Shown here: positions 1-8,242 of the stretch, one piece after another
Position numbering within the stretch: position 1 is the first letter of the stretch
Layout: each line of letters opens with the position of its first letter
Source of the DNA: Acetobacter sacchari
GTDB lineage: Bacteria; Pseudomonadota; Alphaproteobacteria; Acetobacterales; Acetobacteraceae
Direction: 5' to 3'
Length of the DNA: 64,000 nt
Assembly: GCF_017377715.1 (NCBI RefSeq)
Contig: NZ_JAFVMF010000007.1
Coordinates: 62,001 to 126,000, forward strand
Notes under the pieces: model-generated
What the model was told of the DNA's origin: nothing
Seen by the model: only the letters and a program-made list of their open reading frames with translations
Databases searched by the model: none
Made by a program: the position numbers and the translations under genes

Positions 1-103
1 CGGTATCCCAGAGAAAACCGAGGCTGCCGATTACGCCGAACTTCAGGAATCGCTGCACCTGGGCGAGGTGCTGGGCGGAGAGAGGCGGAAGGGCGGGGGC
101 CAT
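1..103 (-). CDS. GtrA-like membrane protein, N-terminal fragment
   Basis: This is the first 34 codons of a gene that runs off the left edge of the window on the minus strand. The start is the ATG at 103, preceded by AAGGTG seven to ten bases upstream, a good ribosome binding site. The peptide begins MAPALPPLSAQ and then reads RFLKFGVIGSLGFLWDT, which resembles the conserved start of the first membrane helix of GtrA/DPMS-type proteins. Those are small four-helix inner-membrane proteins thought to flip polyprenyl-linked sugars during cell-envelope glycosylation. Only this motif is visible, so the family call is tentative and nothing can be said about substrate. It is co-directional with the ompA-type gene, but a terminator-like hairpin at 184-213 separates them. 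Confidence 0.55.
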   Translation of the reverse strand, partial: MAPALPPLSAQHLAQVQRFLKFGVIGSLGFLWDT

Positions 104-183
104 GTCACCTTAGATCCTGATCGCGTGAAGCTGCCGTGGCAAGGCGCACTGAAAGCAAGGTGTTTCGCAGCGGACGATAGGCA

Positions 184-213
184 AGAAAAAAGGGCGCCGA
201 ATGGCGCCCTTTC
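184..213 (-). terminator. Rho-independent terminator of the OmpA-family gene
   Basis: A ten-base stem AAAGGGCGCC / GGCGCCCTTT with a four-base loop. On the minus strand it is followed by a run of T (TTTTTTCTT). It starts about 32 bases after the stop codon of the OmpA-family gene and has the textbook shape of an intrinsic terminator. Confidence 0.85.
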
Positions 214-244
214 CTCCGATATCCAGACTGGATCGACGAGTCGA

Positions 245-1384
245 TCAGTGCAGGATGATCTCGACGCGACGGTTCTGCGGCTCGCGGGTGTTCGGACCCG
301 TCGGGACCAGCGGGTGCTGCTCGCCGTAGCCGTGAATGTCGATGGCGGTCGCCGGAACGCCGTCACGGATCAGTTCAGCCTTCACGCTGTCAGCGCGGCG
401 GATGGACAGGCCCATGTTATACTTCGCACCCGAAGCGCCGCCACGAGCCGACGAGTTGTCGGTGTAGCCGTTGACTTCGATGCGGGTCGTCTGAACGTGC
501 GTCGAAGCCTGAGCAGCTTCGGCGACGATCTGGCGAGCGCGCGCCGTGAGGATCGACTTATCCCAGTCGAAGAACACGAGGTACGTGCGAGCCGGAGCAA
601 CGACCGGCGGCGGAGCAACCGGAGCCGGCGGCGGCGGCGGCGGAGCCGTGTCGAACGCGTAACGCAGGCTCAGGATGAACTGATGGTTGAAGCGGTGATC
701 AAAGTTCACGTTGCCCTTGTGAATCCCGGACGGGTTCCACGAGGTCGACGAATAGGAACCGTCCGTGAACGTCTGGCCGATCATGCGGTATTCGGTCGTG
801 ATCGCGAGGCCCGGAACCGACGGAATGTCGTAAGCCGCACCGACGATGCCCTGATAGGCGAAGCCACCGTTCGTTCCGCCGACGCGGTTCACGTTGCCGT
901 TCGCGTAGGTGGTGGTGATCGGGTTGTAATGCTGCCACAGGTAACCGGCGCCAACACCGACAAACGGCGTGATCGGCGCATCGATGCCGAACTGCTTCAG
1001 GTCAATGTCATACAGGACGTTGACGAAGCCGCCATAGGACTGATCGCTGCCGCTGGTCGAGCCCGCGACAGGCGTCGCGTTGCGGTGATTGATCTGCGAG
1101 TAGTTGTAGACGCCTTCGAGTTCAGCGCGGAGGCCGTTGCCGAAGCCCCAACCGAACGCGCCGAAGCCCGTGAAGCCGTCCTTGTGACGGAACTTCGAGG
1201 ACGTGCCGGAATTGGATTCAGATCCGTCCGCCTGCGTCGTCGGGGAGAAGTGAGCGTGCTGGGTCTGGGTCAGATCATAGCCGCCACCGAGATTGATATA
1301 GGGGCCAGTGATCGTCGTGGCCGATGCAGCCACAGGCGCCGCGGCCATCAAGGTTGTTGCGAGTAACGCCGTGCGGAGACGCAT
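245..1384 (-). CDS. OmpA-family outer membrane protein (beta-barrel plus peptidoglycan-binding domain)
   Basis: A 379-residue outer membrane protein that probably tethers the outer membrane to peptidoglycan. Residues 1-22 form a signal peptide (MRLRTALLATTLMAAAPVAASA). Residues about 25-240 are a barrel-like region rich in alternating aromatic and Gly residues (INLGGGYDLTQ, GGFVNVLYDIDL, FILSLRYAFD). A Pro/Ala linker follows, then an OmpA_C domain from about residue 266 (YLVFFDWDKSILT). It carries the NGYTDNS and NRRVEI motifs whose Asp and Arg bind diaminopimelate in this family. The start at 1384 is preferred over an in-frame ATG seven codons upstream, because GAGGA lies just before it and the longer form would code through that site. 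It is a single-gene unit with a terminator at 184-213. Confidence 0.93.
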   Translation of the reverse strand: MRLRTALLATTLMAAAPVAASATTITGPYINLGGGYDLTQTQHAHFSPTTQADGSESNSGTSSKFRHKDGFTGFGAFGWGFGNGLRAELEGVYNYSQINHRNATPVAGSTSGSDQSYGGFVNVLYDIDLKQFGIDAPITPFVGVGAGYLWQHYNPITTTYANGNVNRVGGTNGGFAYQGIVGAAYDIPSVPGLAITTEYRMIGQTFTDGSYSSTSWNPSGIHKGNVNFDHRFNHQFILSLRYAFDTAPPPPPPAPVAPPPVVAPARTYLVFFDWDKSILTARARQIVAEAAQASTHVQTTRIEVNGYTDNSSARGGASGAKYNMGLSIRRADSVKAELIRDGVPATAIDIHGYGEQHPLVPTGPNTREPQNRRVEIILH

Positions 1385-1572
1385 TTTTTCGTCCTCTTCC
1401 CTCATCTGTCGGGGCTGACGCCTACCATCGGCGTGTCAGCCCCCGCAAGATGTCTGAAAGCCCTATAGGGCCAGCGGTTCCTTCAATGGAACCCGCTGTT
1501 TAGCGCTATCAGACATTACAAGCCATAAGCGTGTTTTATATGCAACACTTCATTTCGGTAGGCAAAAATTTA

Positions 1573-1606
1573 GGCAGAAAATAAGGCGGCCGAAACGACC
1601 GCCCTT
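1573..1606 (-). terminator. Terminator-like hairpin downstream of aroKB
   Basis: The stem GGCGG/CCGCC, extended by an inner CG/CG around GAAA, is followed on the minus strand by TTATTTT. It lies about 105 bases after the aroKB stop codon, so it is a likely but not certain intrinsic terminator for that gene. Confidence 0.6.
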
Positions 1607-1709
1607 CAAGCATATCCCTGCTTATGGCGCTTTTAATACGCCGACGCGCAGATTGGCATTAAAATCATGCCCATAACGTGTTCGTTTTCGTAATAGTTTT
1701 GCTTCTCAG

Positions 1710-3512
1710 CTATTCGCCAGGTGCATCGCTAATGTTCACGGCGCCGTCTTCGATCAGAACCTGGCGCACCAGAGACATCGGCACATCGCGAGAACTGAAC
1801 GCCTGTCCGATGCCCTTCACCAGAACGAAGCTCAGCTTTCCGTCGCTCATCTTCTTGTCACGCGCCATGTGGGCGACAAGCGCATCCGCCGTGACGGCGC
1901 GGGCGAGCGACGAGATGCGCGATGGCATCTCATGCGCCTCGAGATGTGCGGTCACGCGGTCGAGGTCTTCCTGCGGGCAGACGCCAAGCCGCACTGAGAG
2001 CAGGAAGGCCAGACGCAGGCCGATCGAGACTGCTTCGCCGTGCAGCAGGCTGCCGTCGTAACCCATCTCCGCTTCCAGCGCGTGCCCGAACGTGTGGCCG
2101 AGATTCAGGAGCGCCCGACCGCCGTCGGAGCGGCGTTCGAATTCATCGTCTGCAACCACCGACGCTTTGAATGCGCAGGCGCGCTCAACTGCTTCCGTCA
2201 GGGCCCCGGCGTCCTGGGAGAGAACGGCCGAGGCGTTCGCTTCGCACCACGCAAACAGCTCAGGATCGCTGATCAGTCCGGCCTTGAGGATTTCGGCGTA
2301 ACCAGCGACCAACTCCCGCTGAGGCAGGGTGCGTAGAGTGGAAACGTCCGCGAGAACTGCGATCGGTTGATGAAACGCGCCGAGAAGATTCTTGCCCCAA
2401 CTCGTATTGATTCCGGTCTTTCCGCCAACCGACGAATCGACCTGAGACAGCAGGGTGGTCGGGATCTGCGCGAACGGCAGCCCGCGCAACGTTGTCGCGG
2501 CTACGAATCCGGCGAGGTCCCCAACGATTCCGCCGCCGAAGGCGATGATCGTCGTCCGGCGTTCCACGCCCGATTCCAGCACGGCGTCCGTTACACGTTT
2601 GTACTCTTCGAGAGATTTCGATCGCTCTCCGGGAGGAACGATCACGGTTTGCGAATGGATTCCCGAATCAGAAAGGGAGTCGAGCAGGCTTTGCAGATGA
2701 AGCGAGGCGACTGTTTCGTCCGTGATCACGACGACTCGCGGTTGGGGAAGCAGCGGCGCCAGCAGCAGGCCGGCGCGGGCCAGCAGGCTGGAGCCGATCA
2801 CAACTTCGTATGACGCTCTTTCAAGCGTGATCGCGAGGCGGTGAGGCCGTCTGTTTTGCGCCAGCGCCTCGATGACTCGTGATGTCCCGTTATCCACGTT
2901 GTCGTCTCCACATTGCACGATGACATCTGCTTCCGCGTATATCGGGTGGCGTTCTGTCATCAGTCTTTCCAGCACCTCTTTGGGACGTGCGTCGTTCAGC
3001 AGGGGGCGATGCGAGCGTCCGGCGACCCGCCTCACCAGCATCGGCAGGGGGCAGCGCAACCACACCGACGTCGCGCGTTCCCTAATCAGCGCCCGGGTTT
3101 CGGCGTTCATGAACGCGCCGCCTCCGGTGGCCAGGACGCATGGCGGCCCATCGAGCAGGCGTCGGATCACGCGTCGTTCGCCCTCACGAAACGCCTGCTC
3201 TCCATAAAGGCGGAATACGTCGCTGATAGAGCAACCGGCGGCCCGCTCTATTTCGGCGTCGGCGTCAACGAAGCCGAGCATCAGGCGTTCGGCCAGCCTG
3301 CGGCCGATCGTGCTTTTTCCGGCGCCCATAAGGCCGATCAAAACGATGCTGCGTCCGGAAAGAGGCCCGAATCCGGCGGCTGAGCGCACCGCGTCGAGAT
3401 TGAGCGGCAGGTCGAGCGGCGTCGTGACGGCGTCCGCGTCTTCGTTTTCCGAATAGACGTCGGCGGCTTCGGCGTTGGTATGGGCTTGGCGAGTGCGTGA
3501 CATGGGCGGCAT
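1710..3512 (-). CDS. aroKB: Bifunctional shikimate kinase / 3-dehydroquinate synthase
   Basis: One 600-residue chain joins two shikimate-pathway enzymes. Residues about 50-215 are shikimate kinase (ATP + shikimate to shikimate 3-phosphate), with the P-loop GLMGAGKST at 60-68, the DADAEIE substrate segment and the lid region RSHRPLL. Residues about 225-590 are 3-dehydroquinate synthase (DAHP to 3-dehydroquinate, NAD and metal dependent), with FGGGIVGDLAGFVA, VDSSVGGKTGIN, the KNLLGAFHQP segment and the GHTFGHALE metal-binding motif. In most bacteria these are two adjacent genes, aroK and aroB. I recall the fused form being annotated in Acetobacteraceae. The first 45 residues are a low-complexity polar extension. 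The ATG at 3512 and another three codons later are both possible starts and neither has a strong ribosome binding site. Confidence 0.95.
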   Translation of the reverse strand: MPPMSRTRQAHTNAEAADVYSENEDADAVTTPLDLPLNLDAVRSAAGFGPLSGRSIVLIGLMGAGKSTIGRRLAERLMLGFVDADAEIERAAGCSISDVFRLYGEQAFREGERRVIRRLLDGPPCVLATGGGAFMNAETRALIRERATSVWLRCPLPMLVRRVAGRSHRPLLNDARPKEVLERLMTERHPIYAEADVIVQCGDDNVDNGTSRVIEALAQNRRPHRLAITLERASYEVVIGSSLLARAGLLLAPLLPQPRVVVITDETVASLHLQSLLDSLSDSGIHSQTVIVPPGERSKSLEEYKRVTDAVLESGVERRTTIIAFGGGIVGDLAGFVAATTLRGLPFAQIPTTLLSQVDSSVGGKTGINTSWGKNLLGAFHQPIAVLADVSTLRTLPQRELVAGYAEILKAGLISDPELFAWCEANASAVLSQDAGALTEAVERACAFKASVVADDEFERRSDGGRALLNLGHTFGHALEAEMGYDGSLLHGEAVSIGLRLAFLLSVRLGVCPQEDLDRVTAHLEAHEMPSRISSLARAVTADALVAHMARDKKMSDGKLSFVLVKGIGQAFSSRDVPMSLVRQVLIEDGAVNISDAPGE

Positions 3513-3592
3513 CGTAACATAGAGCGGGAGAAGACCCGCTATTGCGTGGAGGCCGGGCGCGAGCCCGACAGTTTTGGAGCATAGAGACAGGA

Positions 3593-3871
3593 ATGCGTCG
3601 ACTCGTCATCATTGTGGCCGCTCTGGTCGTCGTAATTCTCGTCGGAGGGATAGCGATGCTGGGAACTTCGCCGCAGCCCCCCGTCCAGCAGGTCGTTCAT
3701 AAAAACCTGCCGTCCAGCGCATTCGCCTCCAGCGCGCCACCTGCGGAAGCGCTTCCGAACGTCATTCCGCCGGGTGCGATGACGGCTCCCGCGGCATCCG
3801 TCCCGGCCGTTACGGCCCCGTCGGCGGCTTCTCCGGTCCCTTCGTCGACATCGGCGGCTTCCGGGCGCTGA
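3593..3871 (+). CDS. Small membrane-anchored Ala/Pro-rich protein
   Basis: A 92-residue protein of unknown function. It begins MRRLVIIVAALVVVILVGGIAML, a single hydrophobic segment that could be a membrane anchor or an uncleaved signal. The rest is a low-complexity Ala/Pro/Ser/Val tail (PPAEALPNVIPPGAMTAP). The ATG at 3593 follows AGACAGGA at good spacing; in-frame codons upstream lack a site and add a basic stretch unlike a protein start. It lies between the divergent aroKB gene and the xerD-like gene, 82 bases before the latter, and may share its promoter. I do not recognise a family. Confidence 0.6.
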   Translation: MRRLVIIVAALVVVILVGGIAMLGTSPQPPVQQVVHKNLPSSAFASSAPPAEALPNVIPPGAMTAPAASVPAVTAPSAASPVPSSTSAASGR

Positions 3872-3953
3872 GGCCGTGCGCGGCCGGGCGGGCGCTTGTG
3901 CGGTTCATCGTCGGCTACGGCTGTATGGTCGCCAATAAAAGGCGGAACCAACA

Positions 3954-4901
3954 GTGACCGGCGGTCTGGTGGACGCTTTTCTCGAAATGCTTGCGGCGGA
4001 GCGCGGCACCGCTCCGGCGACGTTGGCCGCGTACGCGCGCGATCTTTCTGAATGCTCCGACAGCCTCGCCGCGCGGGGCGAAGCCTTGCCGGACGCTTCT
4101 GGCGAGGGGTTGCAGGCATGGGTGGCGGAGATGGGCGCCGCAGGGTTATCGCGCCGCACGATCAGCCGCCGTGTTTCCTGCGTCCGACAATATTTTCTCT
4201 TCCTGCTCCGGGACGGTCGACGGACTGACAATCCAGCGGCCAGACTCGATGCGCCGTCACCGCATGACTCGCTTCCGAAATTTCTCTCTGAGGCGGAGGT
4301 TCTGTCGCTCATCAGAGCTTGTCGCCCTGACGAGAGGGCGACGCCGGAATTGGCGCGTAGGCTGTTGGTCGGGCGTGCGGCGATAGAGCTGCTCTATTCA
4401 ACCGGGCTTCGTGTTTCAGAGTTGCTGGCGCTGCGCAGGGTCGCCTTTCGGGATCGCGCGCGAATGCTTCTTGTAAGAGGCAAAGGCGGTCGGGAGCGAT
4501 TGGTTCCGTTATCGGACCCCGCACGGGAGGCGGCAACGGCGTTGATGCGTGCGGACGAAATGAAGGACAGCCCGTTTGTTTTTCCCGGGCGCAATCCGCT
4601 GCGCGCGCTCACACGGCAGGGTTTTGACAAGATCCTTGCGGACATCGCTATTCGGGCGGATCTCGATGTCGCGCGGTTGTCGCCGCACACGCTGAGGCAT
4701 TCGTTCGCGACGCATATGCTCGCACACGGTGCGGATTTACGGACGCTGCAGACATTGCTTGGGCACGCCGACATAGCGACAACACAAATATATACGCATG
4801 TGCAGGCCGACAGGCTGCGCGAGATCGTGCTCGCTCATCATCCACTGGGAGAGAGTGCCGACTCGGTAGAAGACGACGCGTCGCCCTCAGAAGGTGGTTG
4901 A
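3954..4901 (+). CDS. xerD: Tyrosine recombinase, XerC/XerD type
   Basis: A 315-residue site-specific recombinase of the kind that resolves chromosome dimers at dif. Residues 1-100 form the SAM-like core-binding domain (AERGTAPATLAAYARDL, RRTISRRVSCVRQYF). Residues 108-300 form the catalytic domain. All the catalytic positions can be read: Arg153 (STGLRVSEL), Lys177 (VRGKGGRER), His245 and Arg248 (SPHTLRHSF), His271 (LLGHADIATT) and nucleophile Tyr280 (YTHV). Length and single-domain architecture fit a housekeeping Xer protein rather than a phage integrase, and no att-like repeats flank it. The start is the GTG at 3954 after AAGGCGGA. Assignment to XerD rather than XerC rests on overall resemblance only. 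Confidence 0.88.
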   Translation: MTGGLVDAFLEMLAAERGTAPATLAAYARDLSECSDSLAARGEALPDASGEGLQAWVAEMGAAGLSRRTISRRVSCVRQYFLFLLRDGRRTDNPAARLDAPSPHDSLPKFLSEAEVLSLIRACRPDERATPELARRLLVGRAAIELLYSTGLRVSELLALRRVAFRDRARMLLVRGKGGRERLVPLSDPAREAATALMRADEMKDSPFVFPGRNPLRALTRQGFDKILADIAIRADLDVARLSPHTLRHSFATHMLAHGADLRTLQTLLGHADIATTQIYTHVQADRLREIVLAHHPLGESADSVEDDASPSEGG

Positions 4902-5140
4902 TCCGCCGACGATCTGAGGACCACGAGGGACGAGGGTTGGGCTTTAGCGTCCGCATGCCGAAGGTGTGTGGCCGGGGCTGTCTGGCGCGCCGATGACGAC
5001 AAAACCCCCGTATCGCCACGACTCGCTGCGCGTTTCCTGCTGGTACGGACCTGCCAAAGACGCAGGTCTGAAGTAAAAGATGTGCGGTCGTTGCGCTGTG
5101 AAGCTTGGCTTTGCGCGCCACTGTGCTATCGCCATCCGCC

Positions 5141-6112
5141 ATGCGTCAGTTTCTGGACTTTGAGAAGCCGGTCGCCGAGCTTGAGACCAAGATCGACGAC
5201 CTGCGAAATATGGCCGCCTCGAGCGAGGGCGCGCCTGATGGTGTCAATATTTCCGACGAGATCTCGCGTCTGTCGGACAAGGCGGAGAAGCAGCTTCGCA
5301 CGCTGTATGCGAAGCTTACTCCCTCGCAGAAAGTGCAGGTCGCGCGTCATGCGCAGCGTCCGCATGCGCTGGATTACATCCGCGCGACGATCTCCGATTT
5401 CACGCCGCTGGCGGGCGACAGGCAGTTCGCCGACGACAAGGCCGTTGTCGGCGGTCTGGGCCGGTTCAATGGCCAGTCCGTGGTGGTGATCGGCACGGAA
5501 CGTGGGTCGGATCTCGATACGCGGCTTGTCCACAACTTCGGCATGGCTCGCCCGGAAGGCTATCGCAAGGCCATGCGCCTGATGGAGTTGGCTGGGCGTT
5601 TCGGCCTGCCGATTCTGACATTCGTCGATACGTCGGGCGCGTGGCCCGGCATCGATGCGGAAGCGCGCGGGCAGGCCGAGGCTATCGCCCGTTCGATCGA
5701 GACCTGCCTGACAGTTCCCGTGCCGCTGGTTGCAACGGTGATCGGTGAGGGCGGATCAGGCGGCGCCGTGGCGCTGGCGTCAGGCGACCGCGTGTTGATG
5801 CTGGAGAACGCCATCTATTCCGTCATTTCGCCGGAAGCGTGCGCGTCGATTCTCTGGAGAGACCCGAAGCAGGCCACGACTGCGGCGGAGGCTCTCAAGC
5901 TGACAGCGCAAGACCTGCAGAAACTTGGGCTGATCGACAGAATCGTGACCGAGCCTGTCGGCGGCGCACAGCGGGATCCGGCGTCGACCATAGAGAGCGT
6001 AAGGAACGCGATTTCGGAAGAACTCGCGCAACTGGTCGGGTTGGAGCCTGCGCTTCTGGTCGCGCAACGGCGAGACAAGTTCGTCGCTATGGGGCGTGAC
6101 GCTCTGGCGTGA
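5141..6112 (+). CDS. accA: Acetyl-CoA carboxylase carboxyltransferase subunit alpha
   Basis: A 323-residue alpha subunit of acetyl-CoA carboxylase, which with AccD moves CO2 from carboxybiotin to acetyl-CoA to make malonyl-CoA for fatty acid synthesis in the cytoplasm. The N-terminus MRQFLDFEKPVAELETKIDDL is typical of AccA. The crotonase-like core has MARPEGYRKAMRLMELA, TFVDTSGAWPGIDAEARGQAEAIA, the GEGGSGGAVAL oxyanion loop and SVISPEACASILWRD. The ATG at 5141 is chosen because the family starts here; a TTG twelve codons upstream adds residues without family likeness. About 240 bases separate it from the xerD-like gene and hold nothing I can name. Confidence 0.97.
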   Translation: MRQFLDFEKPVAELETKIDDLRNMAASSEGAPDGVNISDEISRLSDKAEKQLRTLYAKLTPSQKVQVARHAQRPHALDYIRATISDFTPLAGDRQFADDKAVVGGLGRFNGQSVVVIGTERGSDLDTRLVHNFGMARPEGYRKAMRLMELAGRFGLPILTFVDTSGAWPGIDAEARGQAEAIARSIETCLTVPVPLVATVIGEGGSGGAVALASGDRVLMLENAIYSVISPEACASILWRDPKQATTAAEALKLTAQDLQKLGLIDRIVTEPVGGAQRDPASTIESVRNAISEELAQLVGLEPALLVAQRRDKFVAMGRDALA

Positions 6113-6117
6113 TGTTT

Positions 6118-6140
6118 TCGGGCGCGGGTCACGCGCCCGA
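6118..6140. terminator. Hairpin between convergent accA and cinA-type genes
   Basis: A nine-base perfect stem TCGGGCGCG / CGCGCCCGA with a five-base loop, beginning five bases after the accA stop codon. No U-tract follows on either strand. Its position between convergent genes suggests transcription termination, but the call is tentative. Confidence 0.4.
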
Positions 6141-6249
6141 CAGGCTCGGGGGCTTCCGGCTACAGCGCGACGCTCTCGAAGCGACAGAGCTTCAAAGTGG
6201 CTGTTGCCGAGGCGGCATCTTCTTCCGCCAGATACTCGTCGTTCACCCC

Positions 6250-7005
6250 TCAGATGGGCGATTCTCCCTCGATTGGATCGCCGCCCGCCGCAACGATCAG
6301 GTTGCGGATTTCCTCAGACGCCGCCGCCACATGGTCGGCGTTCGCGCCTTTGGCGACCAGAGCGACTCCCCGTCGTCCGTCCCCGCGCATAAAGGGGTAG
6401 GAGCCGATGTCGAGATCCGGAAAACGATTCTGCACCGCTTCCAGCGGCGCGGCGATCATGCTCTCGAACAGCGTCGTCGTATGCCAGGTGCGCGACGTGA
6501 TCGGCGATCCGCGAAGGAGGTCAGGTTCCACCGCCTCATACATCGATTGCATGATGGACGGCACGCCAGCCATCACATGGACGTTGCCGATCGTGAAGCC
6601 GGGAGCGACGGAGGCTTTGTTGACGATTGGCGTCGCTCCTTTCGGCAGCATGGCCATTCGACGCCGCGCCTCGGAGAACTGGTCGACGCCGTAGTGCGCC
6701 TCCATCCGGGCGGCGGTTTCCTGATGCAGTTCGAGCGTCGTGCCGAACGCTTCGGCGATGCAGGCGGCGGTGATGTCGTCGTGGGTCGGACCGATCCCTC
6801 CGGTGGTGAACACCTGCCCGAAGCGCGCCTTCATCTCTGTCACGGTGGTGACGATAGTCTCCCGGATATCCGGGATGATTCTGACCTCGCGCAGTGGCGC
6901 GCCGAGTGCGCCCAGCCTCTGGGCCAGAAAACGAATATTGGCGTCCTGTGTTCGCCCCGAGAGAATTTCGTTGCCGATGACGATCAGCGCGGATGTTGGG
7001 TTCAT
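6250..7005 (-). CDS. CinA-type molybdopterin-binding domain protein (COG1058)
   Basis: A 251-residue protein made only of the N-terminal MoaB/Mog-like domain of CinA. It starts MNPTSALIVIGNEILSGRTQDAN and contains FTTGGIGPTHDDITAACIAEAF, the family signature loop, and VMAGVPSIMQSMYE. In longer CinA proteins this domain, associated with ADP-ribose pyrophosphatase activity, is joined to a nicotinamide-nucleotide deamidase; that second domain is absent. Stand-alone forms are common in Alphaproteobacteria. The role is probably nucleotide housekeeping, but the substrate cannot be read from sequence. It converges on accA, and about 225 bases without a recognisable gene separate its start from the GNAT-Nudix gene. 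Confidence 0.85.
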   Translation of the reverse strand: MNPTSALIVIGNEILSGRTQDANIRFLAQRLGALGAPLREVRIIPDIRETIVTTVTEMKARFGQVFTTGGIGPTHDDITAACIAEAFGTTLELHQETAARMEAHYGVDQFSEARRRMAMLPKGATPIVNKASVAPGFTIGNVHVMAGVPSIMQSMYEAVEPDLLRGSPITSRTWHTTTLFESMIAAPLEAVQNRFPDLDIGSYPFMRGDGRRGVALVAKGANADHVAAASEEIRNLIVAAGGDPIEGESPI

Positions 7006-7231
7006 CGGGAGCTATCCTGTCCTTGGCCCGTTTTCCGGGCGTGTTTTCGCGACCCTGTGTGGGGGCCAATTTTCCGAAATCGTCGCTCGGTTGAGGTGAT
7101 GGAGGACGGTTGATTCTTTTTGAGCGAGCGCGCCGTGCCGGGCAATGCGCCCATGTGCGGTTGAACGCTCTGTTCGACGGAGTGTGCGCCGTGTGTCCGG
7201 ATTTAGCCAGCGGACGGCGCCCGTTTCGGCG

Positions 7232-8236
7232 TCAAAGCAGGTCGCGTAGCAGCGGAATGAATGGCAGGTCTGCGGCGGGCATCGGATAATCTGCGAGTTG
7301 TTCCGCAGCGACCCATTTCAGGGTCTGGCCCTCCTTCGGCTGGGGCGCGCCCTTCCAGCGGCGACAGACATATAGCGGCATCAGAAGGTCAAACGTCTCG
7401 TAAGCGTGAGACGCGAAGGTAAACGGGGCGAGGCAGGCGCTGGTCACGTCGAGTCCCAGTTCCTCGTTCAGTTCGCGAATTAACGCAGCCTCGGGCGTTT
7501 CTCCGGGTTCAACCTTGCCGCCCGGAAACTCCCACAGGCCCGCCATCGGCTTGCCTTCGGGGCGTCTGGCCAGAAGGATGCGGCAATCGACGTCAATCAG
7601 AGCGGCCGCGGCCACGAGGACCAGCTTTCGTGCGACGCCTGTGGCGATCGGCGCTGCGATAGCGTCGCTCGATCCGGCGTCAAAGTCGCCTCGCGACGCC
7701 TCGAACAAGTGGATCGGGATTTCACCGCCGCGCGCCATGAAGGGCTGCGAACCTTCTCCGATTTGACGAAAGCCGACGCGCCGGAGCACAGCGGCCGAGG
7801 CCGGATTGTCCTGCGCCACGGTCGCGCGCAACGCCTGAATGTCCAGGTTGGCCATAGCCCAGCGGGCGACGCGCCCGGCGGCGAGGGTTGCGACGCCACG
7901 TCCCCAGAAGGGCTTGCCGATCCAGTATCCCAGCCGGGCGACCTTGATGGCCGGGTTTTTTTCAAGCGTGAGGCCTACGCACCCGATCAGGGCCTCGTCG
8001 CCGTCCAGAATCGCGAAATGGTGGCTTTCGCCTCGCGCCGCCTGCTCGCGGGTGCTGGCGATCCATTCCATGGCGAGTTCGCGGGGGTAGGGGAACGGCA
8101 GTCGGCTTAACATCCGGATGACGTTCCAGTCGTTCACCAGACGGTGCATCCCGCTGGCGTCGCTGACGTCGAGGGCCCGGAGACGATAGGGCCCTGCCTC
8201 AAGGTCAGGCGTCCGGGTGGTATGATGACTTTCCAC
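7232..8236 (-). CDS. GNAT acetyltransferase fused to MutT-type Nudix hydrolase
   Basis: A 334-residue two-domain protein. Residues about 15-180 are a RimJ-like GNAT N-acetyltransferase ([35 protein letters not shown] as the acetyl-CoA loop, [15 protein letters not shown]). Residues about 205-334 are a MutT-like Nudix hydrolase with a complete Nudix box ([24 protein letters not shown]), WEFPGG in front, and a terminal [10 protein letters not shown] helix. The Nudix half looks like an 8-oxo-dGTP or (deoxy)nucleoside triphosphate pyrophosphohydrolase. The acetyl acceptor is unknown. It starts six bases after the stop of the Rieske oxygenase gene, so the two are very likely cotranscribed. Confidence 0.9.
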   Translation of the reverse strand: MESHHTTRTPDLEAGPYRLRALDVSDASGMHRLVNDWNVIRMLSRLPFPYPRELAMEWIASTREQAARGESHHFAILDGDEALIGCVGLTLEKNPAIKVARLGYWIGKPFWGRGVATLAAGRVARWAMANLDIQALRATVAQDNPASAAVLRRVGFRQIGEGSQPFMARGGEIPIHLFEASRGDFDAGSSDAIAAPIATGVARKLVLVAAAALIDVDCRILLARRPEGKPMAGLWEFPGGKVEPGETPEAALIRELNEELGLDVTSACLAPFTFASHAYETFDLLMPLYVCRRWKGAPQPKEGQTLKWVAAEQLADYPMPAADLPFIPLLRDLL

Positions 8237-8242
8237 GAGTGA

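Noticed and set aside
68-1366. 432-codon plus-strand open frame opposite the OmpA-family gene
   Set aside because: Arg/Asp/Val-rich shadow of a high-GC gene; the minus strand has a signal peptide, OmpA_C domain, ribosome binding site and terminator.
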